A stretch of DNA of 64,000 bases from positions 4,442,001-4,506,000 of the forward strand of contig NC_074716.1 of NCBI RefSeq assembly GCF_947242115.1, in the 5' to 3' direction. Shown piece by piece: positions 41,968-51,889 of the stretch. The translations under genes and the position numbers were made by a program. Below the pieces are notes generated by a model. It saw only the letters and a list, made by a program, of their open reading frames with translations. It had not been told where the DNA came from and ran no database searches. How positions within the stretch are numbered: the first letter of the stretch is position 1; the number at the start of each line of letters is the position of its first letter. The stretch comes from Biomphalaria glabrata (taxonomy: Eukaryota > Mollusca > Gastropoda > Planorbidae).

Positions 41968-42169
41968 TTATTTCTTTACATTCGCAGCATCTTGCATCAT
42001 TCGGAGATACTTTTCTTGTTCTTCAATCTCCTCAAGGATCTCAGCCTCGGTGTAAGGAGGTGGGTGTAGGGAAGTCTTGGATGTCAAGCTTGTTTGAGCC
42101 TTCTTGCTCAACTCTTCTGCTATAAAAGTGGCACGATATTGCTCTCTCTGCTCATCAGACATCAGATGA
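41968..42169 (-). CDS. MPC1: MPC1 last coding exon, extended tail
   Basis: After acceptor TTTGTAG the exon encodes [20 protein letters not shown], a Ser/Thr/Lys-rich linker, [20 protein letters not shown] and [11 protein letters not shown] before the stop. The end is acidic and likely helical. This region has no counterpart in the short vertebrate protein as I know it. Confidence 0.8.
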
Positions 42170-45100
42170 CTACAAATGTAAGCAGAAAATTTAATTAATG
42201 AGCATGTGTTGTAAAATAAATTTGTTAAAAAATCAAAAAGCACAAACGATGACACAATTAAAAAAAAAAACAATAGAGAGAGTTCAGCAACATTAGAAGA
42301 AGAAATAAAACAATGTTAATTTTTCAAATACATTAATCATATTTCTTAATTACTAAATACAAGAACTAATAAGAATTTTTTTTAAATGACCTTGCATGAC
42401 CATCAAACTAACTGAGCTTCTTCACAGATACAATTGTCAAAAATGAACTAATTTGGGTCTGTTTCACTGTTGATTGTCATTCAAGTTTTATTCTCACATT
42501 AAAATCTTTTAAAACTCCAACAAAAAAAAAAAAAACCTACTATTTTTACATTTTTTTTACTAGACAAGGATTGTGATAGTTTAAAATAATTGTTTTCCAC
42601 TGTGTTTAGATAATAAAGACATATAGACTTGAGCAAAAGTTGTCAGGGTAAAATGTTTGATTTGATTTTAGGCACATCGGCACAATTAAGGCCATGTCGT
42701 GCCTGCCCCTAAGGACTACTCTCTCTCTACATATCAAGGGCTAAATTCTATACAGTTAAATCATCAAAATCAAGGTCTATTCACAGTTAAAATAGTAAAG
42801 GTAGTAAAAATTTAATAATTTGGTTAAAATCTAATGTAAATAGTACATGTTCACAAATTCCTAAATCAGATCTTCGTAGACAATCCCACTTCCCGGATAA
42901 AGCCCAGTACCTTCCCAGGGTCGACATTGTTGAATAGTGTTTTTAAGTTAGTGGCTCTAAAATATTTCTCCCTGACCTCCGGGTAAAATGTATTAAAAAA
43001 TAAAAAACAACTGCCCACTTACTGATAATTTATAAACCTGGCTCCCTGAGTTAACTGCGCTACTTCGTTTGTCATGTGGCAAGACAGCAGAAGTAGATTA
43101 CGTGGTATAACCTTCCAAGCAAAACGCATGAACAAGCAAGAGTAAATGGACAGAGCTAAGGAGAAAACATTTTTTTTGTTACATTAGATAGATTGAAATA
43201 ATTTTCAAAAAATGAGAATTTATAATAAACTAATTTTATCTTTGTCATATTAGAATAATTTCTTTCAAATTAATGGTGTTTATTGAAGATCATAAAGAAT
43301 TAGTATACCTAGGGTCATCTTTCCACTTATAATTTCAGGATTCTTCTTGAGATCTGCTATTGCAGCTAATGGCAAACCCCAGTTAGCAACTAGATATAAG
43401 AGAGAAGAAATTTGATCAATATCTAAAAAACATCTTTTATTCAAGTAATGGTAACTAACTTTTAAAACAAATTAAAATTATAGTGATCCAGAATTCAATC
43501 ATTATAAATTGTAGATAAAATGTGAAAAGGAAAAATTAATGTCAGCTTACCTGGACCCCAAAAATGCTGAGGAAAAAGTACATGTTCTTATTAATATATA
43601 GGTCATGGTATAGTTCTAATAAGTATAGTGCTAATGGTAAAGTAAACATTTGTCAAATATATTTAATAAGATTTTTTTTATGTTATGGTCAAGAATTCAA
43701 TATAGAAGTCAGCAAGATGATTTAATGCTAGGATACAAATTTAAAGTCATTTGAGCATTATTTCAGGACCAAAATAGATAGAATTAGACAGGCAATAAGA
43801 CATGTTTAGAGACGATAGAATGGGTGACAGTAGAGACACTTAGGATAGAAGACTCAACCATTTTCTCCTGTAAACATTTCAATGGTTTACTCAAGTGTTA
43901 TCCAGTTATTTAAAGAGCATGTGAAAAGCTGAGCAGCTGTGAGGACTCACATTTGTGTTATAAGTCCTGTAATAGGGGACTGCTGACCGCAACTACATTG
44001 AATCTGGTACCAACCACTGCGGCGTTCCAGTACCACCTCATCGTGGTCGCTGCGTGAACACTCCGCTCTCAGGGAGTGGCCAAGGGTACTGGTTGCTTGC
44101 CGCTGATGAATGAGCAGCCGGCAAGTGTAAAAGGAACTCAAAGGGGTTATGTCCAGCCCCCCCCTGTGGGGCCCCGGGGCAACGGTTAGTAAGAGACCAC
44201 GGGTTCTCCGAAAAGCGGATAGTGCTGGACACCAACTCGAGGGTTGGTCGGGTTCTCCTGGGACTCGGCTGATTCGCGGGTCTCTCTTTGGGCAAAGACT
44301 GGACTGACTGGCGCGGCCTTAGCGGGCTGCGTCGGGCGGACCGGTTGGCGTCCACAAGCTAGGCTCTATCTAGCCCGTTCCTTGGCGCGCTAGTGGAGGA
44401 ATCCGCCGCGACCAATGGCGACTCTGACACTGGGAATATCGAGAAACGCGCGCCACCCCACTCCTGCCTTGCAGGAAACTTATATGCCAATCTGTGGCGG
44501 TGATTGCTTGGGCAGGTTTCTGCCTTGCCCTTAGTGGCGACATAAGTATAGGCCATGCACGCTGCTGCATTAGAGCAGTAACTAAGGCCGCCAACGGCCT
44601 TAACCATACAACCATGATTGACACAGACACAGTAAAAAGCGGGCACGAGCAGACCCGAACAGGCTCCGTGCGCCGGGTAGTGGGCGTCAGGCCTGGACAC
44701 GAAAAGTCAGCTACTAGTCGCCCCGCGACCTCGATGAGGGGGAATTTGTCAGGTCGTGAAAAGTTAGCTAAAATTCCTCCACCTAAGTCCTCTTCTCAAC
44801 GAACAAGGTTGATGGAAGTCTGCCACAACCTCCTGCGGAACTAGATACACCGCAGGCAAATATGACTGGAAGCGAAATAGTGACGGGAGCCTCCGGCCCC
44901 CAAACAACCCAAACTGACACTAGTGGGATCCAACCCACTCCAGGGACTAAGCCCATAAACACAAGGTCCCTCCTGATCTTACAAATTAACATCTGCGGGG
45001 TCATCCCAAAGGTGTTAGAGCTCTCAAAACTCCTCCACGAGAGGGCAATAGATGTGGCTTTACTACAAGAGACACTAACTGGCAAACGCAATGCCAGTAT

Positions 45101-48100
45101 CACCGGTTATACTACATTCAAGTGTAAATGCACAGACTGCCGGGGGCTCATTACTTATGTGCGCAACAATCTGGTTGCTACACAAGTCCCCGGTCCACGA
45201 GTGCACGGGCGTACCGACGCCATCACCCTCGAGATACATAAATTAGGGCGTAAACTCACGGTAACTAATCTGTATAACCCCCCCAAGCATGAAATTAGTC
45301 TCGAATATGACTGTACTAATATCAATACTCACAACGTCATCGCAGGAGACTTTAATGCTAAGTCTCAGCAGTGGGGCTATGATTCAACTGACTCATCGGG
45401 ACATAAAATTCATGAACTTCTAAATAACTCTAATTTGTTCTGTCTGCAAAACAAACATACTCCCCTAACTCTATACCATACCGGAAATGGCAGCCAATCT
45501 AGACCAGACCTTACTCTAATCACAGCTAATCTAGAATCACATACTCAGTTTCAAGTCCTAGATGACATTGGAAGTGACCATAGACCCATACTAGTCACAA
45601 TTGCCCTCTCAGAGGCCAGTGGTGTAACCCCAAAAGCCCCGCGTAGATGGAGTTACACCAAGGCGAACTGGCCAGCCTACGAGGCAGCAGTCAACACTGC
45701 CCTTATGAATATTGCAGTGGAGGATAGGGACGTTGACATCATATACGGCGAAATAACAGCAGCTATGTTGGGTGCGGCCAAGAGGTTTGTCCCGCGGACT
45801 TATCCTGGCGTAAGGCAGAAACGCGTGTGGTCTCAGGAATTGAATAAGCTGGTCCTGAGACGTAAGCGAGCCCGGAGGCTTGCTGAACGGAAGGGTACCC
45901 CTGAAATCCGGCGGGAGTACAATCGGCTCTGTAGAGCCACGAGTGAACTGGCCCGACGCGTCCGTTCGGACCATTGGAACGCTGCCTGCGCCGGGATGGA
46001 TCTTCGGGATACCTCGAAAGCCTGGCGTCTTCTGCGAAACCTAGAGGCCAAAGACACAGCGCGAACGGCTGCCCCTCTATTGTCACCCGGAGGGCCGGTC
46101 TCGACGGTAACCAAAATGGCCGGCTTGTTGAATCGACATTTTGCTAAAATCAGCAAGCCCGAAAAGAAGTCTGCCACGTCCAAAGCCCTCAACAAAGAAC
46201 ATAAGAGGCTCGAGAGGGAGCCAGATGAGCCGGAAAGCCAAGCAACGTGCAACGCGCCCTTCTGTCGTGCTGAGCTGGACAGAGCGATAGCTAAGTGCAA
46301 AAATCGAAAAGCTCCGGGGCCAGACAAGGTTACCCCCGAGATGGTAAAACACCTTGGGGGCATTGCGAGAGATAAACTCCTGGAGTTTATGAATCGAACC
46401 TGGGCAGAGTCCAGACTGCCCGGGGCCTGGAAGAGTGCTGTCATTGTACCAGTCCTTAAGAAGGGAAAAGACGCGACTAACGTGGAGTCCTACAGACCCA
46501 TTTCACTAACCTCAACCCTTGGCAAAGTTGCTGAGCGAATGGTTAACGAGCGGCTAGTTTGGTGCTTTGAGAGTGCCGGTATCCTGGCGCCAGAACAGGC
46601 CGGCTTTAGGGCAGGCTTGAGCCCGATCGACCAGGTCACGACATTCGCACAGGAGGTGGCGGACGGGTTCCAGAGGTCCGAGAGCACATATGCGGTGTTC
46701 ATAGACCTAAAACAGGCCTACGATCGTGTGTGGAAGCAAGGCCTCTATCTTAAGCTAAGAGCTATGGGTGTGCGGGGCAAGATATACAATTGGATACAAT
46801 CCTTTCTGTCAGGGAGGAGCACACGTACAAAATACCAGCACTCCCTTAGCAAGCCAAAACAACAACTTAATGGCCTGCCTCAGGGCTTCGCCCTGTCCTG
46901 TACACTTTTCATAGCCTTTCTTAATGATTTGCCCAGCTCACTACGGTCCAAAAAACTGCTATATGCTGACGATATTGTCCTCTGGTCAACCGGGAAGAAA
47001 GCCGACCAAATTCAGGCGGCACTTCAAGCAGACCTCCATACCATCTCCTCGTATTGCGACAAATGGCAGATTCAGATAAACGTTGCCAAAACGACCTGGT
47101 CCCTGTTCAGCCTAGGAATCGACATCCTTAAGGCTCCATTCGAGCTTCAACTCGGTGGGCTGCGACTCCAGCGTGAAAATACGCCAAAATATCTAGGGGT
47201 GACCCTGGATAGAAAACTGTCAATGCTCCAGCACGTCCAGGAAGTTGAACGAAAAGCCTCGGAGAAGTTAGCGTTATTAAGAAAGCTGGCCAGCACAAAG
47301 TGGGGTGCCAAAGCTGACATGCTACGCACATTGTATCTAGGGGCAGTCAGATCACAAATTGAATACAGCTATACACTTCAAGTATACGCTAGTAAAACTG
47401 CCCTCGAATCACTCGACCGGGTACAAGCACAGGCTCTACGGTTCATTTGTGGCACCTTTAGGACAAGCCCAACAAACGCTGCTGAAATCTTTACAAACGT
47501 GGCACCCTTACATCTTAGGAGGGAGAGGGCAGTACTTACGGCCTACGAGCGCTATAAAAGGGGCGACTCTAGGCTACCCACCTCAATTTTAGTGCGACAG
47601 TGGAGAGAGAGGAACCGCATTAAAATGCGATCGTTCCTACATATAGCGGCCAATTTGTCAAATACAGCTGGACTCTCCACTGATAGAATCCCTATTAGGA
47701 GAATCAGTACGTGCCCTCCGTGGAGGAGATTGCCGGCCCCACAAATAAACCTGTCCCTGTTAGGGCAAGAGGGAGCCACCAAGAGGCGATTAACACCTGC
47801 CATTCTCCAAAATTTGGCATCCATAACTATAAAATCCTACCCATCAGATGCCATATTCTGTTATACCGATGGGTCGGTAATGAGGGACCCCGATAGATCG
47901 GGGTATGGGGCCCTTATTGTCTACCCCGACCGGACTGAACCAGATAGGCTCTCTGGTCCATGCGGCTACGCTGCATGCTCCATGGATGCCGAACTTACAG
48001 GGATAACTAGGGCGTTCGAGGCCATTAGGGCCCGAATGCTCCAACGCGAGACTAGCGCCACTACGGTGGTGTTGGTCACTGACTCTCGCTCCAGTCTCCT

Positions 48101-50937
48101 AGTTATGGGTGGCGGCGGGGGAGGGTCGCCCGTAATAGAAGAGGCAATCGGCGCCGCAGATAACATCCGCCGAGCTATTGGAGCTGTCGTTTATATGCAG
48201 TGGGCGCCTTCACATTGCGGCGTGAGGGGCAATGAAACGGCAGACGCCCTCGCAAGGGAGGGTGCAATGGCAGCCACACACCTCGAAGCACCAAGCACGT
48301 ACTTACAAGCAACGGCACAAATCCGAGCACTCATTCATGAGAAGTAGTTAAAGTCCTGGGAGGAATCCGACAGAGCACGTGGTGTCTGGCAGCACATGCG
48401 TCACCCAGATCGCGACGATCCATGGTGGCGACTGAGGAGGTCAGAGCAGTCAATAGTTGCGCAGTGCAGGACGGAACATTGTCCTATTGGGGCATACTTT
48501 GCCCGGTTCCGCACTAACTTTGACTCCCGATGCCGTCACTGTGGAGAGAGCGTCGAAACAGTGTCGCATGTCTTGTACGAGTGTCCCCAGCTCCGCGAGC
48601 TAAGGGGGGACTTGCCTGTGCAGTCACTCGACTTGTATGGTAGCTATGAGGCACTACGCCGGACGGCTAAGTTTCTTGCCAGAGCACTACGGGAGGACTA
48701 GTCCTTCCTGCTCTGATTTTCAATAGGAGTTCATCTCAGGTACCAACCACTAAATATGTCCATAAAAAACAGTCCATTACTGACCAAGATTATTTTGATT
48801 TTGGCTTATCTCAATGGTATTTAATGGCTAGCATTGCTTGTTATATATATATTAAGCTTAATTAACTGATGATGCTTTTAGAAAATTTAAAACATCTTTG
48901 CTGACAGTAAGTCACCCTTTCAGACATTGCAATCTATGGGTCATCTGTTTCTGTGGCCCATTGTAAATGAAGGTGTCATGTGGCTGGCACAACGACCAAC
49001 CACCTTTACTTTTCCCCAACTAAAGTCAGGTACCCATTAAAGCTTGGTGGAATCAGAGGCACCTTAAAGATCCCCTCACCAGGATTGGAAAACGGGACCC
49101 CTCAGTTCAGAAGCCAAGCGTTTTACCAGTCATCCACTGCGTGTCCTTTTCACAAATAGTAAATAGAAAAATCTATTACAAATACAGATAAACTGGTAAT
49201 TAACATTTTGAACATGACTACTTACTGTGCTATAATAGTAGAATCCAAGGTGAAGAATGTTGAATATGTGAAGAAATGAGAATGACATGATTACTAATAA
49301 ACAAACATTAATTTATATAAATAAAAGACTAATAATCTAGCATAAATTGTGTGGTAGTGTTAAATTTATTGTAAGCTTAAGACTTTTAAAAAACATAATA
49401 CACAAATATAAATAAGTCAACAGTAGGTATTTATAAGCATAAATATTGTACTCACAAAGTATAAATTTTATTCATGAAATGGAATCTATATAAACTTTGT
49501 TAATAATGTTTTTGCAGAAAATGTATGAAGTAATTTAAATATTATATATATACTAAAATACTAATATACAAACTGAAACTAAAACTTAAGATTAATCACA
49601 ACAAATTTCCATAAGGATCAATAAAGCAGTCTTAGTCTTAATATTCTGTATAATAATAATAATAATCTTTATTGTTCGTAAGGAAATTTGTCTTACAATT
49701 TGTGCATTACACCAAACAAAACATTATAAAACTAAAAACAAAATGTACATTCACACCAAACTCACTCATAATTTACATGTGAAAAGTTTATATCAAATTG
49801 TTTATATTTAATGATTTAATTGCCAAGGGAAAAGAAGAGTTTTTGTGTCTGTCTTTGCTATTGGTGTCTTGTATCTCTTTTTTGATGTTAAAATCACAAA
49901 ATCCTGACCCTAGGGGTGATTTTTTATTTCTAGAATCTTTTTAGCTTTTTTATGGATGTTTAAGTCCTATTGTTGTTTTGGATTTAGCTTACTCCCAGCA
50001 AAAATTCACTTTTACCTATCCCTTAATCCATTGGACCGTTGGGGTGACACACACGATCTGTAGAACAATGTTAACAAATGCAATCTTAAACTGAATGGCC
50101 ATATCACAAGGTCTTCAGGGCCATCAAAGATCTTCCTGAAGGGGAACAGTACCAAGGAAAAGAAGAAGAGGAGGGCAGAGTAAGTGATGGGAAGAAAACA
50201 TCAAAGAATGGAAGTGCCTATCATTTAAAGACTTTCTAGTCAAGTCAAAAGAAACAGAGAGGAATGAACAGTTACGCACAAGATTTTGTGCTCTTGCTAC
50301 TGTTTCCTTTAGGAAATTAGAGAAAAGAAGATTCTATAGAAATATACATCTAGATCTATAAGCCCCTTCTATGATTATTGCTTTCAAGTCTAAAGTCCAC
50401 AAAAATAAAACTGGTCTTGAGTTTGAGTCTAGGCCAAAGTGCATCTTTATTCTTGAACACTAGACTAGCCCTAGACTCTAGCCAAGATCTAATCTATTCT
50501 TCTATTAGTGTATACTGTATTAAATTCTTTACTATTAATATTATTAAAATTGTAATCTAAGTTTTGAGTCTAAGTGATGTAACTTATAAATCCATCCATT
50601 GTTTAACTAGTCTATACTAGATCTAGAACTTCTAGATCAAGATCTATACTACAAGACTCTTAACTGCTAGCTTTAAAAAAGTAGGTTAACGATTTCTGGG
50701 TCAAAAGTTACAATACATTGAAAAGTAACAAATGAATCGTTGAATGTTCAATGTAATGATGTTGTTGGCTACAATATGCAAAAAATAAAATATAGAATCA
50801 TGATAAGTGCACTAAATATTAATTAATTTTTCAAATAATATAATTTTCAAAATTATTTGGATCTAATTTAAAAAAAATTACCTGAGTATCCAATCTCTGA
50901 ACTCTTTCGTTCTAACATACTTCAGAAGTGCTGCCAT
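41968..50937 (-). CDS. MPC1: mitochondrial pyruvate carrier 1
   Basis: Minus-strand coding exons: 50937-50882 ([18 protein letters not shown]), 43566-43551 (HFWGP, a 16-nt microexon), 43389-43309 ([20 protein letters not shown]..), 43155-43023 ([20 protein letters not shown].., [17 protein letters not shown]) and 42169-41968. The product is the inner-membrane subunit that, with MPC2, imports pyruvate into the mitochondrial matrix. Family hallmarks [28 protein letters not shown] and MRFAWKV..PRN are present. Phases fit at every junction except exon 1 to the microexon: exon 1 ends in phase 2 while the microexon must be entered in phase 0, so four bases encoding the expected Ser-Thr (STHFWGP) are unaccounted for. 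With them the protein is 163 residues against about 109 in human; the surplus is a charged C-terminal tail. Intron 1 (7.3 kb) holds a LINE. Confidence 0.9.
42666..43015. repeat. dispersed repeat in MPC1 intron 4
   Basis: GGCACATCGGCACAATTAAG then GCCATGTCGTGC closely matches the reverse complement of 3918-3955. The remainder, with CCACTTCCCGGATAAAGCCC, reads like repeat DNA, but its limits are not defined. Confidence 0.45.
43551..43566 (-). CDS. MPC1: MPC1 16-nt microexon
   Basis: The exon CATTTTTGGGGTCCAG sits between a strong acceptor (CTTTTTCCTCAG) and donor (GTAAGC). It encodes H-F-W-G-P plus one base, joining in frame to VANWGLP. It supplies the most conserved motif of the family. Confidence 0.85.
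44494..44844 (+). CDS. possible ORF1 remnant of the LINE
   Basis: The 116-codon frame is rich in Arg, Ser and Thr at its C-terminal half ([20 protein letters not shown]) with a Cys-containing N-terminal half. It ends 17 bases before the ORF2 ATG, while the ORF2 frame is open for at least 19 codons upstream of that ATG, so the two frames overlap. I recognise no ORF1 domain, and it could be a spurious frame. Confidence 0.4.
   Translation: MAVIAWAGFCLALSGDISIGHARCCIRAVTKAANGLNHTTMIDTDTVKSGHEQTRTGSVRRVVGVRPGHEKSATSRPATSMRGNLSGREKLAKIPPPKSSSQRTRLMEVCHNLLRN
44862..48347 (+). CDS. LINE ORF2: endonuclease, reverse transcriptase, RNase H
   Basis: 1161 codons. The apurinic-type endonuclease occupies about residues 40-250 (LLQETLTG near 68, [22 protein letters not shown] near 236). 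The RT spans about 470-790: [53 protein letters not shown] and the catalytic [10 protein letters not shown] near 700. The thumb follows ([12 protein letters not shown]). RNase H lies at about 1000-1140 with [23 protein letters not shown] and [18 protein letters not shown], so all acidic positions look present. TAG at 48345-48347 ends the frame. The same frame resumes at once and runs to 48701 with the knuckle [18 protein letters not shown], so the stop is probably one mutation in an otherwise intact gene. Confidence 0.93.
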   Translation: MTGSEIVTGASGPQTTQTDTSGIQPTPGTKPINTRSLLILQINICGVIPKVLELSKLLHERAIDVALLQETLTGKRNASITGYTTFKCKCTDCRGLITYVRNNLVATQVPGPRVHGRTDAITLEIHKLGRKLTVTNLYNPPKHEISLEYDCTNINTHNVIAGDFNAKSQQWGYDSTDSSGHKIHELLNNSNLFCLQNKHTPLTLYHTGNGSQSRPDLTLITANLESHTQFQVLDDIGSDHRPILVTIALSEASGVTPKAPRRWSYTKANWPAYEAAVNTALMNIAVEDRDVDIIYGEITAAMLGAAKRFVPRTYPGVRQKRVWSQELNKLVLRRKRARRLAERKGTPEIRREYNRLCRATSELARRVRSDHWNAACAGMDLRDTSKAWRLLRNLEAKDTARTAAPLLSPGGPVSTVTKMAGLLNRHFAKISKPEKKSATSKALNKEHKRLEREPDEPESQATCNAPFCRAELDRAIAKCKNRKAPGPDKVTPEMVKHLGGIARDKLLEFMNRTWAESRLPGAWKSAVIVPVLKKGKDATNVESYRPISLTSTLGKVAERMVNERLVWCFESAGILAPEQAGFRAGLSPIDQVTTFAQEVADGFQRSESTYAVFIDLKQAYDRVWKQGLYLKLRAMGVRGKIYNWIQSFLSGRSTRTKYQHSLSKPKQQLNGLPQGFALSCTLFIAFLNDLPSSLRSKKLLYADDIVLWSTGKKADQIQAALQADLHTISSYCDKWQIQINVAKTTWSLFSLGIDILKAPFELQLGGLRLQRENTPKYLGVTLDRKLSMLQHVQEVERKASEKLALLRKLASTKWGAKADMLRTLYLGAVRSQIEYSYTLQVYASKTALESLDRVQAQALRFICGTFRTSPTNAAEIFTNVAPLHLRRERAVLTAYERYKRGDSRLPTSILVRQWRERNRIKMRSFLHIAANLSNTAGLSTDRIPIRRISTCPPWRRLPAPQINLSLLGQEGATKRRLTPAILQNLASITIKSYPSDAIFCYTDGSVMRDPDRSGYGALIVYPDRTEPDRLSGPCGYAACSMDAELTGITRAFEAIRARMLQRETSATTVVLVTDSRSSLLVMGGGGGGSPVIEEAIGAADNIRRAIGAVVYMQWAPSHCGVRGNETADALAREGAMAATHLEAPSTYLQATAQIRALIHEK
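48396..48701 (+). CDS. LINE ORF2 C-terminal end after in-frame stop
   Basis: Same frame as 44862-48347. It encodes [19 protein letters not shown], the CCHC-type [18 protein letters not shown] and ARALRED before the natural stop. Confidence 0.85.
   Translation: MRHPDRDDPWWRLRRSEQSIVAQCRTEHCPIGAYFARFRTNFDSRCRHCGESVETVSHVLYECPQLRELRGDLPVQSLDLYGSYEALRRTAKFLARALRED
48905..49148 (-). mobile_element. SINE family A copy in MPC1 intron 1
   Basis: The + strand shows ACCCTTTCAGACATTGCAAT, GTGTCATGTGGCTGGCACAA and GACCAACCACCTTTACTTTT, then TCAGTTCAGAAGCCAAGCG and CACTGCGTGTCC, so the tRNA-like head is at the right. Moderately diverged. Confidence 0.8.
49645..49790 (-). mobile_element. possible LINE 3' end with (AAT)n tail
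   Basis: TAATAATAATAATAATCTTT is followed by ATTGTTCGTAAGGAAATTTG, a layout typical of a minus-strand LINE end with a trinucleotide tail. No coding part was recognised. Confidence 0.35.
50060..50310 (+). mobile_element. LINE C-terminal fragment in MPC1 intron 1
   Basis: The + strand gives [17 protein letters not shown], a Lys/Arg-rich run and, in shifted frame, a WEENIKEW-type motif, followed by [16 protein letters not shown]-like residues. This pattern (GH..RSSG, basic run, W-D/E-N-I-x-E-W) is the C-terminus of RTE-like LINEs. Badly decayed. Confidence 0.5.
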
Positions 50938-51041
50938 TTTCGTTAGTGAATCGACCTTGATAACTTAAAAAGCGGTCTCAACAAAAGCAGCGAAAAGAAG
51001 GGAGAAAAAAAAACGATATAGAAATCCAGATCTAGATCTAT

Positions 51042-51160
51042 CAGGGGCGGACTGGCTTTATGGACATTCGGGCAAATGCCCGGTTGGCCGGTACCCAATT
51101 GGGCCGGTGAAAGGGCTACATGAATGTCACTAAAACTCGTATTAAATCGTAAAATATTTT
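51042..51160 (+). mobile_element. hAT left-end fragment (CAGGGGCGGACTGG)
   Basis: CAGGGGCGGACTGGCTTTAT, CGGGCAAATGCCCGG and GAATGTCACTAAAACTCGTATT match the left end of the 35106-35746 element. No matching right end was found before 53550, so it is truncated or interrupted. Confidence 0.7.
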
Positions 51161-51279
51161 AAATATTTTTTTTTATAAAAGGAGCACTCAGGATTTACTC
51201 GTTTATCGTGCCCTAGAATAGGTTTTTCCTGTAGTAGTGTAGTTAGTGGGAAAATTGTTGACTCCCTGCCATTCCCAGA

Positions 51280-51790
51280 ATATGTTCTGGGGAGCGCTAG
51301 GAGCTACCCAATCGCGGGGCCTCCGCCCCGCCGCCAAGCACTATTTCTGGTATTGAATGCCAAAAAAATGCATATTCTGAGGTATCTACAGTGCATTTTC
51401 CTGCTATTAAAAAGTCTTATTTCAAAAACCTAATGTGCTGACTTAGACCCTCCCGCGCCGTTCGGCACATTTGCCGTCAAGCTGTTTCCACAAAAATCTG
51501 TCACTGGTAATGTCTGAAGCCTCTTCCCATCTGCTCTGAGGTCCTCCATGAATGTGTGGCGCCAAGTTGTACTTATTATGATGTCATCACAACTCTTAAT
51601 ATGCGTATTTCATTTTGTCGGAGAACATGTCCCGCAAACCTCATGCCTCCGCTCTGTCACAATCTAACTAATGGGTCGACTCCCAGTTCGGCATAGGTTT
51701 CCTTGATTTAGACCCGATCTCTAAAACTGACTCCTAAAATCTGTCTTAGCCGTCTTTTGTTGAGCCACATTTAGTTGTTTTTTTTTTTCA
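51280..51790 (-). mobile_element. RTE-like LINE 3' end
   Basis: The minus strand encodes MRFAGHVLRQNEIRI, WRHTFMEDLRADGKR and, after a frame change, EEASDITSDRFLWKQLDG and KCAERRGRV with a stop near 51447. The 3' untranslated part contains GGCGGCGGGGCGGAGGCCCC, a stable hairpin. It lies between MPC1 and CSTF2. Confidence 0.75.
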
Positions 51791-51889
51791 ATTTCGCAGA
51801 TGACTATTCACTGCACTTTATTAATGGAGTCCTGCCACTGGTAGAAATGTGTAACTTCTCTTGGCTACGATCTTGGAATTAGGTGACAG

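Larger units (their letters stand above)
44019..48738 (+). mobile_element. near-complete RNase-H LINE (I/Nimb-like)
   Basis: The 13-bp target duplication GGTACCAACCACT (44006-44018 and 48739-48751) is perfect and bounds 4720 bp. The body is clearly more GC-rich than its surroundings. A 5' region of about 840 bp includes a small frame (44494-44844). ORF2 runs 44862-48347 and its frame continues after one TAG to 48701. The order endonuclease, RT, RNase H, zinc knuckle is that of the I superfamily. It lies in MPC1 intron 1, antisense to the gene. The perfect duplication and open ORF2 imply a recent insertion. It has no poly(A) tail. Confidence 0.93.

Noticed and set aside
42170-42273. N-terminal extension of the minus-strand frame ending at 41968
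   Set aside because: It reads through the intron; the acceptor at 42170-42171 gives a phase-correct junction with MPC1 exon 4.
44038-44700. Minus-strand frames in the LINE 5' region
   Set aside because: GC-rich leader sequence of the LINE; no domain, no splice context.
45609-47824. Several long minus-strand frames
   Set aside because: They are antisense shadows of the LINE ORF2, which has domain motifs on the + strand.
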